Source of the DNA: Paenibacillus sp. E222
Lineage (GTDB): Bacteria > Bacillota > Bacilli > Paenibacillales > Paenibacillaceae
NCBI RefSeq assembly: GCF_013401555.1
Contig: NZ_CP058552.1
Location: forward strand, 3,224,001-3,288,000
Direction of reading: 5' to 3'
Length of the DNA stretch: 64,000 bases
Positions 18,254 to 27,149 of this stretch are shown one piece after another (the first letter of the stretch is position 1; every line of letters begins with the position of its first letter). The notes below the pieces were generated by a model. The model had not been told where the DNA came from. It saw only the letters and a program-made list of their open reading frames with translations, and made no database searches. Position numbers and translations under genes: made by a program.

Positions 18254-19119
18254 ACACCTTCATGATTTTGTGGAACGACAAGGAGCTAACGCCCTACTGG
18301 GTTCTTGCGGGTGGCTGTTTGTTGATTTGGTTGCTGTTATTCGCACGAAGCCGGATTCCGGTAAGGCAGCGTGACGATAGACCGGTTGGAGTTCAGATTG
18401 GCAATGGACAGACCATTGGTGCTCGCAATGAACAGGATGATTATTTTGCCTGTGCCGTGCAGCCGCATGGTGTACTTGCTGTACTTGCCGATGGGATCAG
18501 TGGATTGTCCGGTGGAAAAGTGGCGAGTACGACTGCCGTGGAAACATTTATCCGGGAGTTTGAAGAGTTGGAGCGGTTTCCTGATCCGGAAGAGTTCTGG
18601 GATGCTTCTTCCCATGCGGCAAATCAGGCCATCCTTCGGAATTTGCTGGGCGTTCCCGGAGGGACAACATTGGTGTCTGCCATGATCAAGGGCAGGGATC
18701 TGTATTGGGGTGCGGTAGGAGACAGCATATTGGCCGTGTTTCGCAATGGAGAGCTGCTTGCCATCAATCACAAGCATACACTGGAAAGCCAACTTGAAGA
18801 ACAGTATATGTCTGGAGAGATCTCGGAGCAGGAGGCACTTGACAATCCGCAGCGCAAAAGGCTGGTCAACTATTTGGGGTACGACCATTTTAAACAAATG
18901 GAAATCGCGGACGAGCCGTTTGCACTGCAGCCGGCGGACAAGATTGTGTTATGCAGTGACGGGGTATACAACTCCCTCACGGAGATGGAACTGGAGACCA
19001 TTCTGGCGCAAGATATTCCGCCATTTGATGCAGCCCAGGCCATCATTGATTTGATTGAAGAAAAACAGCTCGTGCATCAGGATAATGCCACGATTATCAT
19101 TTTGGAGCAAGGATGGTAA
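18250..19119 (+). CDS. Membrane-anchored PP2C-type protein phosphatase
   Basis: About 289 residues with one N-terminal transmembrane helix (YWVLAGGCLLIWLLLF) and a PP2C domain holding the metal-binding motifs: VLADGISGLSGG (first Asp), GAVGDSILAVFRNGEL, LCSDGVYNSLTEME and HQDNATIIIL. It should dephosphorylate Ser/Thr-phosphorylated partners such as FHA ligands, like T6SS PppA. I prefer GTG 18250, which overlaps the FHA stop as GTGA and follows GGGAG; ATG 18238 is in frame. Confidence 0.88.
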   Translation: MNTFMILWNDKELTPYWVLAGGCLLIWLLLFARSRIPVRQRDDRPVGVQIGNGQTIGARNEQDDYFACAVQPHGVLAVLADGISGLSGGKVASTTAVETFIREFEELERFPDPEEFWDASSHAANQAILRNLLGVPGGTTLVSAMIKGRDLYWGAVGDSILAVFRNGELLAINHKHTLESQLEEQYMSGEISEQEALDNPQRKRLVNYLGYDHFKQMEIADEPFALQPADKIVLCSDGVYNSLTEMELETILAQDIPPFDAAQAIIDLIEEKQLVHQDNATIIILEQGW

Positions 19120-19147
19120 CGGATCGGGCAGCGCACAGGGACGGGAA

Positions 19148-20986
19148 ATGGGGAGACGGATGAGGAAGGAGAACAGTGAATTCAAGACGGCTTTTGTCTC
19201 AGAGGCGGGGTCTTTCCTGAAAAATCGGGATTTCTACGGCTGCGTTGAACTGGAAGACTGGGCTTGTTATGTCATTGCAGATGGTCTGGACACCGATACG
19301 GAAGTGAATAGTGCACAGATCACAGTACAGACCATTCTGGAATCCTTTTTGGAAAAGCCAACCATGTCCAAACGCAGATTGACGGAATATATCAAGATTG
19401 CACATGAATGGTTGCAGTATGAAAGCCGCCGAGTCAGGCTTAAAGCTGGATTCGTTATTGTTGTAACGGATTATACACGCATGGTGTGGGCATCTGCCGG
19501 ACATAGCCGCTTGTATCATTTCCGGGGAAATAGGCTTGCATTAAAAAGCAAAGATCACAGTGTAGCCGCCCAACTGGCAGCGGAAGGCCAGATTGCAGAG
19601 GATCGTGTGGATCAGCATGATGAACGCGGCAATCTGAATGAATACGCGGGCAAACCTGGCATGATCAAACCGTATGTATCCGATAAGATCAAGCTTGCCG
19701 ATGGCGATGTGCTTGTTCTATGCACTCCTGGATTATGGGAAGGCGTACAGGATGCCGAGATGATTGATGCGGTGGAAGGTGCCAATGACCCGCAAGCGCT
19801 GGCGGATACGCTTGAAGAAGTGATGCTTAGCAAGCAACGTTCGCGAATTGAAAATTATAGTGCGGCAGCCATTTATGTGAACAAGATTTTTCATGAAGAG
19901 CCCAAGAACCGTAAGAAATGGATTAAGCGGATTGCTATCATGCTGGTTATGCTCCTGATTTTTGGTGGAGCCGGCATCTTCTACGCGGTGAAAAGTGCAG
20001 CCAAAAAAGCCGAACTGGTAGTAGATATGCTGCAATACGAACAGAACGCTGACCAGTACGTGAAGGAACAGGAGTATGCCAAGGCCGTCTCGGATTACAG
20101 CCTTGCTCGCAACAATTCGATCAAAATAAAGGACCCTGTGCACAAAAAGTTGCTGACTTCGAAGATGACTGCGGCTCAGACATTGGTTGACGGCGAAGCT
20201 CATTTGAAAGAAGGCGATATTCCCAAGGCAACCGCGAGTTACACCAAAGCACTGGAATTGTCTGAGTCTTACAGTATGTTCAACCGGGAAGCCATTCAGG
20301 AACGTTTGGAACAGATGACCACCTTCCAGCAAGTACAAGACTGGATCACCGAGGGGGATCTGAAACTCCAGAACGGAGACTACAGTGGAGCGATCATTTT
20401 GTATAAAAGGGCCAGAACGGCTGCCACGGAAACCGCATACAAGGAAGCACTGAAGGAAGTTGTCACCAAATTGGAGACGGCCGAAACCAAACGGGCGGAT
20501 ATCAAGCGCCAATCCAGACAGCTTCAGGCTGATACGCTGGAACAGAAGGGTGACCGCTTCAATGAAGCCGGAGACTACAGTGGAGCGATGGATGCCTACG
20601 CTTCAGCGCAGGAAATTTACCAGGAGATCGATATGTTGGAACGCGTGCTGGCCATGGAGCGAAAGATTAACAAACTGGATGAGAAATTGAATCCCCCTGT
20701 ACCGGCAGTTGATCTTACTCAGGATGCGGCAGGGTTAGGAACAACAGATACGTCTGGTTTGAACTCGGATTGGACCGGGGATGCGGGAGGAATGAGCACA
20801 GGCAATTCAGCGGGTAATGCCTCTTCGGACGGAAGCGGGACTGTGGATGCTTCAGGCTCCGGTTCTTCTTCAGGGAAAACGACAAGCAATGCTAGCATTA
20901 ATTCAGCCTCAAAGGCTAAAGGAAGCACCGACACCACCGAGGCTGAAGAGAATGAACAGGAAGCAACGGAAGGAGGAGATTCGTGA
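19148..20986 (+). CDS. Degenerate PP2C domain fused to transmembrane helix and TPR-like repeats
   Basis: About 612 residues. The N-terminal 240 residues follow the PP2C fold (AGHSRLYHFRGNRL, DHSVAAQLAAEGQIAED, GDVLVLCTPGLWEGV), but the usual DGxGG is ADGLDTD and the final DN pair is replaced by ENYSAA, so catalysis is doubtful. Then come a transmembrane helix (IAIMLVMLLIFGGAGIFYAV), about four TPR-like helical repeats (YAKAVSDYSLA, IPKATASYTKAL, YSGAIILYKRA, YSGAMDAYASA) and a Ser/Gly/Thr-rich tail. It could be a pseudophosphatase scaffold at the membrane. ATG 19148 and ATG 19160 are both possible starts; the earlier frame lies inside the active phosphatase gene. Confidence 0.8.
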   Translation: MGRRMRKENSEFKTAFVSEAGSFLKNRDFYGCVELEDWACYVIADGLDTDTEVNSAQITVQTILESFLEKPTMSKRRLTEYIKIAHEWLQYESRRVRLKAGFVIVVTDYTRMVWASAGHSRLYHFRGNRLALKSKDHSVAAQLAAEGQIAEDRVDQHDERGNLNEYAGKPGMIKPYVSDKIKLADGDVLVLCTPGLWEGVQDAEMIDAVEGANDPQALADTLEEVMLSKQRSRIENYSAAAIYVNKIFHEEPKNRKKWIKRIAIMLVMLLIFGGAGIFYAVKSAAKKAELVVDMLQYEQNADQYVKEQEYAKAVSDYSLARNNSIKIKDPVHKKLLTSKMTAAQTLVDGEAHLKEGDIPKATASYTKALELSESYSMFNREAIQERLEQMTTFQQVQDWITEGDLKLQNGDYSGAIILYKRARTAATETAYKEALKEVVTKLETAETKRADIKRQSRQLQADTLEQKGDRFNEAGDYSGAMDAYASAQEIYQEIDMLERVLAMERKINKLDEKLNPPVPAVDLTQDAAGLGTTDTSGLNSDWTGDAGGMSTGNSAGNASSDGSGTVDASGSGSSSGKTTSNASINSASKAKGSTDTTEAEENEQEATEGGDS

Positions 20987-22278
20987 TGAAAGATATTATT
21001 CGTGACCGTCTAAACAAGATGGAGGATCTGGAACAACGTCGCATACTCAAAGATCTCATGACAGGCGTTTTTCTTAATCTGGTCGAGTATCAGGAGACGC
21101 TAAACAAGCAGATCGAGCAACGGGTGTTTGACGAGGTGGTACCGCTGGAGGAACGCCACGATGTATATGTCACATTATGTCCGCGGGAAGATTTGGACCC
21201 CATTCATGAATTTCTGTATCCGATTCTGCCGGAGGATGCTGCACCACAGACTGTTTATTTGAGCGAGGCTTCAGAAGCGCTGGCACGTAAGGAAGAGATG
21301 AAATTGTTCACGTTCTACATGGAATGTGGGCAACAGGAGCTCCAATCCCTGCTGAAAAGTAATCGGACATTCCACGGGGAGATTGTAACGAGTGAAGGCA
21401 GACATGCCATAACGGTTCGGTTGAAATCAAGTACAGCGTATATCTCCAAAATTGAAGAACTGTACCGGGTCTTTCGTAAAAACAGCCTACCATGGAAATC
21501 GATTAATGCTCCCTATGTGTTCAAATTCGTTGATTGTGTTCTAGTGGGTTCGGACGATGGAGATGCATGGGACAAACAGCATGTGGTCAAAGAACTTTCA
21601 ATCCATCTGGAGGAGTTTGAGTCATATAAAAGAACGAACATGATCCCCCTTTGGAATATTCAGAAGCTTGATATGAAAACAGGTGGATTCCCTGTCCCGG
21701 CTTCGGACCGCATCAATTATGAACATGTGTTACCGCTCCGCAAAACAGGGACTGAGCACGGATATTTAGTGGATGGAGACGAATCGCATATTCGATATAT
21801 CAAAAGATCGGAAGAAGATATCACCATCGTATCTCCGCTGGAGAAATCCGATTCATGGACGGTACTGAAAATAGCCGGGCCCGTTGCAACCCGAATCGGT
21901 AGAATGGACTTTCCGCTGTTTTCCAACAACAAACGGGAAGGGTTTGCCGGTAAATATGCACGTCAGGAAGGACGTTCTGTGCGTTCCAAAGGTGAGATTG
22001 CCCGCATGATTCATGCTTTTCAGGCAGCAGAGGGATTGGAACTTGAAGATGTGCAGGTGGTTGCACCTGGACCCGCCTTGGGCATCACGTACCCGCTTAA
22101 TGGATTTGTTAGCGATCATGTCCGTGTTGAGGCAGATAAACATCGAATGATTTTAAGGTTCAGCAAACACGGAATTCAGCCAGAACAGGCTATTTTTCTG
22201 GATGATTTGCTGAGCTTTCTGGTATCCGAGATCCAGTTGGCTTTCCCTGAATATCGCTGCGAAGGGGAATGGATGTGA
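20986..22278 (+). CDS. Unrecognised 431-residue protein of the injection-like block
   Basis: I do not recognise the family. The protein is soluble, about 430 residues, with an N-terminal helical segment (MEDLEQRRILKDLMTGVFLNLVEYQETLN) and a mixed alpha/beta body with a repeated-looking half (KLDMKTGGFPVPASDRINYEHVLPL). ATG 20986 overlaps the previous stop and follows AGGAGGAG. Size, position before the 229-residue gene and lack of membrane segments would suit a baseplate component such as a TssK analogue, but nothing in the sequence proves it. Confidence 0.7.
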   Translation: MKDIIRDRLNKMEDLEQRRILKDLMTGVFLNLVEYQETLNKQIEQRVFDEVVPLEERHDVYVTLCPREDLDPIHEFLYPILPEDAAPQTVYLSEASEALARKEEMKLFTFYMECGQQELQSLLKSNRTFHGEIVTSEGRHAITVRLKSSTAYISKIEELYRVFRKNSLPWKSINAPYVFKFVDCVLVGSDDGDAWDKQHVVKELSIHLEEFESYKRTNMIPLWNIQKLDMKTGGFPVPASDRINYEHVLPLRKTGTEHGYLVDGDESHIRYIKRSEEDITIVSPLEKSDSWTVLKIAGPVATRIGRMDFPLFSNNKREGFAGKYARQEGRSVRSKGEIARMIHAFQAAEGLELEDVQVVAPGPALGITYPLNGFVSDHVRVEADKHRMILRFSKHGIQPEQAIFLDDLLSFLVSEIQLAFPEYRCEGEWM

Positions 22279-22285
22279 GCTCAAC

Positions 22286-22975
22286 ATGAATTATATATGG
22301 GATTTGATTATTCGCGCCAAACGGAATGGAACCGATCTGAGGGACGTAACTTTTGTTCCTGCACGTGTATATTCGCCATACATGGAATTAAGTCATACGA
22401 ACCTGAATGCTTCAGACGTGGAACGTACGATTGAAGTCAATCCGTATTATCGTTTTTTTGATATTTTCCGGGATCTGTTCGATATCAATAACGAAGAGCA
22501 GGTGGAATTGCGGGAGACGCTCTTTGATTTGGTCATTCATTTTCTTGCGGATATGGATTTGATGCAGGGGATGAATAAAAGGGAGTATTACATTCGCTTC
22601 ATTTTGAATGATATGCATTCGGGTGTATACGGGAAACGGATACGGCGGCGACTGGAGCTGTTCGGACGAGAGGAACAGGAAGTGATCGCCTGCAATATGC
22701 TCCGTCTGTACGATACGGGAGAGGCCGTTCATCTGCTGAGGGATACCCTTGTCCGGATGTTCCCGCGTTCAACCCTTTATGCCAATTGTGAGGAAAAGGA
22801 TGAATTGCTCTTATATATTGGTCAGACAGAACGGACGGAAGCAAAGGAAAAGTTGGAATTGATTCTTGAACTCTTCCTGCCGGTTCGTTTTGACACAGAA
22901 ATATACTGGGGTCATCATTTTGGCATTCTGGATGTGGACTATACGATGATACAGGACGGTATTGCCCTATATTAA
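22286..22975 (+). CDS. Unrecognised 229-residue protein, possible baseplate component
   Basis: No family recognised. The protein is acidic and helical, with conserved-looking FDIFRDLFD and, near the C-terminus, FLPVRFDTEIYWGHHFGILDVDY. The end recalls wedge-type baseplate proteins of contractile tails in size and in an aromatic beta-strand, but this is a weak resemblance. It is encoded 7 bases after the previous gene and 32 before the Hsp70 gene. Confidence 0.65.
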   Translation: MNYIWDLIIRAKRNGTDLRDVTFVPARVYSPYMELSHTNLNASDVERTIEVNPYYRFFDIFRDLFDINNEEQVELRETLFDLVIHFLADMDLMQGMNKREYYIRFILNDMHSGVYGKRIRRRLELFGREEQEVIACNMLRLYDTGEAVHLLRDTLVRMFPRSTLYANCEEKDELLLYIGQTERTEAKEKLELILELFLPVRFDTEIYWGHHFGILDVDYTMIQDGIALY

Positions 22976-23007
22976 GCAGCATCAGCAGTTGTAAGGAGGA
23001 AGTATAG

Positions 23008-25659
23008 ATGAACGGCTATTCATACCGATTGTATCCCGATGCCACGGGCAGGGAACGGGCCAGAGGAACTATGCGTTATACGCGCGAAGAGTTGATGGAC
23101 ATGACCACATTTCAATTACGGAATATTTGTTACAAGGAGCGACTGGTTGAGGGATTGGGGTCCCGCACGGAGCGTGAAGAACTGATTCGGATTATTCTGA
23201 AATTTTTGGGAGCGGACGATGTATTGTGGATTGATCAGTCTGTTGAAGGCGGATTCGAGCGTATACAGAAGGCCATTTCTCGTCATATGACGGCTCCCAT
23301 GAGCAGTGATGGAGGCATTAGTGTGCCTGCGCGACTGATTCTATACGAAGGATTGAACGTGGACAAGCTGGATCGTTATGTGGTCACCGCACCGGGTGGT
23401 TTAACCGAATCCAACGTACTTTTGGTCAATGAGAGTATGGAGCTGTGTGGCATCTTTAATCTGGTTAAGGACGAGTCCATATCCGGAACCTTTTATTTGA
23501 CGGCAGGAAGTGGATCGACCTGGAAACGATCGGGCAACAGACAGTACAGTCTTCTCTTTTTCCGTAAACGCGATTCGGAATATCTATATCAGACCTATTA
23601 CTCTAGCAGGCCTCTTCCTCCGGTTCATATTCAATATACTCAAATTCCACTGGCCGATCTGGACATCCGGGAACTTGAACCGACAGACGCTGTACTTGCA
23701 ATTGACTTTGGCACCTCCAATACGACGGCAGGCGCCTATTTGCATAATGGTTATATTCAGGCACCAAGCAGCCAGGATTTGCTGAATGGGCGGGTTCGTA
23801 TGGATGCCATTAACTATGTGGCTTTTCCCGATCCTACATACAAAGACACGGACTGGATTGAGGTCCTCCCTACGGCCATCGGTGTGGCGGAGTGCTCGGA
23901 TCCAGCGAACATTCGTTACGAGTTCGGCTACGAAGCGCTGCGAAGCATGCGTCGGGGAGGGTACAGCAGCCGGGCGAGTGTCTTCCGCAGCATGAAGCGC
24001 TGGGTGAACAATTACAACAAAATGGAAGAGATCGTCGATGTTCATGGCAATGCGGCCATGGTTTCCCGTATGGATCTGCTGCGTGCGTACATGAATTACA
24101 TCATCCGAACGGCAGAGCATCAGTTCAAGTGCAAATTTCGCCATGTGCATTTTACCAGTCCCGTGAAGATGAAAACACAGTTTTTGCAGATGTTTGGAGA
24201 GATGCTTCCCGATTATCGGATTGAGCAGACGTATGCGCTGGATGAAGGAATGGCTGTGCTCTATAACACCCTTGCAGACGGGATGGAACGCGGTGCTTTT
24301 ATGGAAGGGCAGACGTATCATGCACTCGTGATTGATTGTGGCGGTGGAACGACGGATTTGTCATCCTGTGCGTTTACGATCGAGGACGGTCATATGGCGT
24401 ATAAACTGGACATCCATACCACTTACGAAAATGGGGATACCAACTTCGGAGGTCACAATATTACCTACCGTATCATGCAATTCATGAAAATCGTGTTTGC
24501 CGACTACTACAGCGGACGTCGTCAGGTGACGGATATTGATAGCCTGATCGAGGCACCCGGTGCGGATGTGTTCCGTCAGGTGGACGAAGAGGGTGTGAAG
24601 TCCGTTTATCAGAAGCTGGAGCAGCGATATGAGGAGGCAGAACACATCATCCCTACTGCGTTTGCGCGTAGAGAGAATCGTTCACGGGATGAGTATTTGC
24701 GGGTAAGAGGCAACTTCTACTTTCTGTGGGAAATCGCAGAAGAGATGAAGCAGCAATTTTTCCGCAAAACCGGCATCCTACGAAACCGATTCCACTCGGA
24801 GATGGAGGGCGACGGGGATAGTGATTTGCAGATCACCACCATGGAGCGTTGGTTCCTCTCGGTAGAACGGAATGGTGAGTTGAAGGATGAGTATGAGTTT
24901 CCCGATGTGGTGTTCAATATCAAGGAAATTACCCAGCTGATTAAAGCTGATATCTATGAGGTGGTCCGTAAGTTTTTGGATGATTTCTATCGGCAGGGGC
25001 GGATGAGCCAGTACTCAATTATCAAGTTGACAGGTCAGTCCTGCCGCATTGATGTATTTCGGGAAGCGCTGAAAGAGTTTGTTCCAGGCAGAAGCATTGA
25101 GTTCCGGCAAAAACCTGCGGAAGGGCGTGTGCCTGATCTCAAACTTGCCTGCCTTCGAGGGGCAATCCGTTATCTGAGTGCACGCAAAACAGGAAGCGTT
25201 CAAGCCGACATCACGCATGATGCCGCTGTAATTCCGTATACCGTAAGTGCCTACACGCATAATGGACATGAAAAAATGCTGATCAACAGTCTGGACCGGA
25301 GTAATGGCATTCCTGGCAGCATTTCTCGTCCATTCGAGACGGCAGAAGTGGAGTTATATTTGAGTGGAAGCGATGGTCAATTAAGACAGAAATTTGTATA
25401 TGCCAACCGTCCGGATTTCTATAAAGAGGTGCTCTACGAAAATATCCGGGATCAGTACGGAGATAAGATTCCACAGGATGATACGGATTCCATCGTGAAT
25501 GGAGAGACGAAGTTTTTTGTTTTTCCGGATGACCGCCATTGGGGTTTTCATGTATTACCGGTTGCCCGCATGAATGAACGATTGTATCTGGGGCCGCAGA
25601 AGCTGCTTCCGTTTGAAACGGACTTGTCGGAACTGGACTTCTTTGACGGAATGAAGTAA
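23008..25659 (+). CDS. Hsp70-like ATPase with N-terminal extension
   Basis: The 883-residue protein has about 225 residues of unrecognised N-terminal sequence, then an actin/Hsp70 ATPase fold: phosphate-1 LAIDFGTSNTTAG at about 230, phosphate-2 VIDCGGGTTDLSS at about 440, and an adenosine-side IKLTGQSCRIDVFREAL later. It lacks a recognisable DnaK substrate-binding domain, so it is a dedicated Hsp70 relative. A J protein is encoded 6 kb upstream in the same block. I infer a role in assembling or recycling the contractile parts or in loading cargo, the place ClpV fills in T6SS. ATG 23008 follows AAGGAGG. Confidence 0.85.
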   Translation: MNGYSYRLYPDATGRERARGTMRYTREELMDMTTFQLRNICYKERLVEGLGSRTEREELIRIILKFLGADDVLWIDQSVEGGFERIQKAISRHMTAPMSSDGGISVPARLILYEGLNVDKLDRYVVTAPGGLTESNVLLVNESMELCGIFNLVKDESISGTFYLTAGSGSTWKRSGNRQYSLLFFRKRDSEYLYQTYYSSRPLPPVHIQYTQIPLADLDIRELEPTDAVLAIDFGTSNTTAGAYLHNGYIQAPSSQDLLNGRVRMDAINYVAFPDPTYKDTDWIEVLPTAIGVAECSDPANIRYEFGYEALRSMRRGGYSSRASVFRSMKRWVNNYNKMEEIVDVHGNAAMVSRMDLLRAYMNYIIRTAEHQFKCKFRHVHFTSPVKMKTQFLQMFGEMLPDYRIEQTYALDEGMAVLYNTLADGMERGAFMEGQTYHALVIDCGGGTTDLSSCAFTIEDGHMAYKLDIHTTYENGDTNFGGHNITYRIMQFMKIVFADYYSGRRQVTDIDSLIEAPGADVFRQVDEEGVKSVYQKLEQRYEEAEHIIPTAFARRENRSRDEYLRVRGNFYFLWEIAEEMKQQFFRKTGILRNRFHSEMEGDGDSDLQITTMERWFLSVERNGELKDEYEFPDVVFNIKEITQLIKADIYEVVRKFLDDFYRQGRMSQYSIIKLTGQSCRIDVFREALKEFVPGRSIEFRQKPAEGRVPDLKLACLRGAIRYLSARKTGSVQADITHDAAVIPYTVSAYTHNGHEKMLINSLDRSNGIPGSISRPFETAEVELYLSGSDGQLRQKFVYANRPDFYKEVLYENIRDQYGDKIPQDDTDSIVNGETKFFVFPDDRHWGFHVLPVARMNERLYLGPQKLLPFETDLSELDFFDGMK

Positions 25660-25690
25660 GGACGACGAGCAGAAGGGAGGGACAGTGCTC

Positions 25691-26461
25691 ATGTTCACAT
25701 ATTCATATCCGCATTTTAACAAGGGAAGAATTCTGAAAACATCCATGTTGGAGGGACTACGTGATTTCCCCAGAGACTACATCGAGCTGTATTATCGTGG
25801 TTATGCAGACGGCATCCTTGCAGGTGCAGAGGTGGAAGTGTTCCCGGACAAGTTGGTCGTCTCCCCTGGAATGGTGCTGCATAAAGGAAGGCTTTATATG
25901 CTGACAGAGCCTATGGAACTGGTATATCAAGCTACCGGCCGAGTCAATGTGCTCAAACTTCGATTTGCAGCGGATGAAACGGGGAGTGACATGACTACAA
26001 GTCATTCGGAACTGATGTTGGATGAAGAGACAACATGTGCATCGGGTGAATTGGAACTAGCTCGATTCAAGCTGAAGGAAGGGGCCCGGCTGCGCCGAGA
26101 CTACCAGACCTTTGCCGATTTGGCGACGGAGTTCAACACGCTGCATGTCATTCATACCCCTTATGCAGCCGAGGAAGCAAGCACCTTATCCCCTGTTGTC
26201 ATGAAGGATTATGCCGAGAGATTGCTTCGAACGGGGACCTCTGATCCCCAGGATCTGGTCTTCGCCATGATGTGTCTCAATGAAGGAACGGTTGCGCGTA
26301 GCGTCATTTTGCATCACATTGCCAGTCGATTGGGGCTGGAGTACAGAAAATACGATAATGCGCAGATTCATCGATATCTGGATCGCATCTTGGCGAATGC
26401 AGGCCGGGGGACGGGGCGCTCACACCCGGTAGGTGGACCACATCGAATGATTGTGGATTGA
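25691..26461 (+). CDS. Unrecognised protein with a tail-fibre/baseplate-like N-terminus
   Basis: About 256 residues. The N-terminal half (FNKGRILKTSMLEGLRDFPRDY, then YADGILAGAEVEVFPDKLVVSPGMVLHKGRLYML) resembles the beta-rich start of phage baseplate or fibre proteins where a GIVxGLxV plus VxVSPGxAxxxGR pattern is common. The C-terminal half is helical. ATG 25691 lies 9 bases behind GGGAGGG; GTG 25685 is too close to that site. The assignment is inference. Confidence 0.65.
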   Translation: MFTYSYPHFNKGRILKTSMLEGLRDFPRDYIELYYRGYADGILAGAEVEVFPDKLVVSPGMVLHKGRLYMLTEPMELVYQATGRVNVLKLRFAADETGSDMTTSHSELMLDEETTCASGELELARFKLKEGARLRRDYQTFADLATEFNTLHVIHTPYAAEEASTLSPVVMKDYAERLLRTGTSDPQDLVFAMMCLNEGTVARSVILHHIASRLGLEYRKYDNAQIHRYLDRILANAGRGTGRSHPVGGPHRMIVD

Positions 26462-26492
26462 TTCAGCACAAGGAAAGGAAGTTGTTTTTCAT

Positions 26493-27128
26493 ATGGAATA
26501 TCTTGATCGCAAAGTAATTCCCATATTATATAACCATCGTGAAAATGAAGAGAATGGTCAGAACAGTGAAGTAGAAGAGACGGTTAAATTAGCACATACA
26601 TCCCAGGCTATTAATTCAGCAGAGCTGCCAGCGAGGCTCCGTATTGGAAAGGAAAGCGTATTTCTAAAACGAACTGAGCTGTACGATAGTAGGGTAGCCA
26701 TATCCCTTCCACGTTCATTGCGTTTAATTTCAGAGAAGGAAGCGAGCATGAAGTATCCTTCGTCTCATCGGCCGGAATGGATATATACCAATGATTCAGG
26801 GACAGTCAATTTTACGTTTAACAGACTGGAGCATCGAATTTCGGAAGAGGAACTTACTTCCTTTACCGAAACGATGGCCAATGTCATTCGTGGAACGCAG
26901 CCTATCAGACAATGGGAGAAACATGGCGTTCGAATTACTGAAACGGGACAGTTCACGGGCTACTGTCAGTTTTCCGCTCAGGGGTTGAATAATCAGATAT
27001 ATAACCATATCGGTTTTTCGATTTTAGACCAGTCCGTTCTTGTTTACGGATTTAATTGCACGGATGAAGAAAAGCGCGATTGGCTGGAGCCTGGCGAGAC
27101 GATTCTAAATTCACTTGCGATCCATTGA
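26493..27128 (+). CDS. Small soluble protein upstream of the spike gene, possibly chaperone-like
   Basis: About 211 residues, with a disordered, acidic N-terminal 50 and a C-terminal alpha/beta domain (SLPRSLRLISEKEASMKYPS, VNFTFNRLEHRISEEELTSF, YNHIGFSILDQSVLVYGFN). The single domain and its place next to VgrG recall DUF1795/DcrB-type adaptor chaperones (Eag) of T6SS effectors, but the similarity is weak and I assign it with caution. ATG 26493 is chosen over the upstream frame, which overlaps the previous gene. Confidence 0.6.
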   Translation: MEYLDRKVIPILYNHRENEENGQNSEVEETVKLAHTSQAINSAELPARLRIGKESVFLKRTELYDSRVAISLPRSLRLISEKEASMKYPSSHRPEWIYTNDSGTVNFTFNRLEHRISEEELTSFTETMANVIRGTQPIRQWEKHGVRITETGQFTGYCQFSAQGLNNQIYNHIGFSILDQSVLVYGFNCTDEEKRDWLEPGETILNSLAIH

Positions 27129-27149
27129 AGTTGAAAGGAGATGGGCAAC

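Noticed and set aside
19733..20512. Minus-strand frame of 259 codons
   Set aside because: It lies entirely inside the PP2C-TPR gene and has no start site or family pattern.
23008..25659. ClpV-like AAA+ ATPase
   Set aside because: No Walker A GxxGxGKT motif is present; the nucleotide motifs are those of the Hsp70/actin fold.
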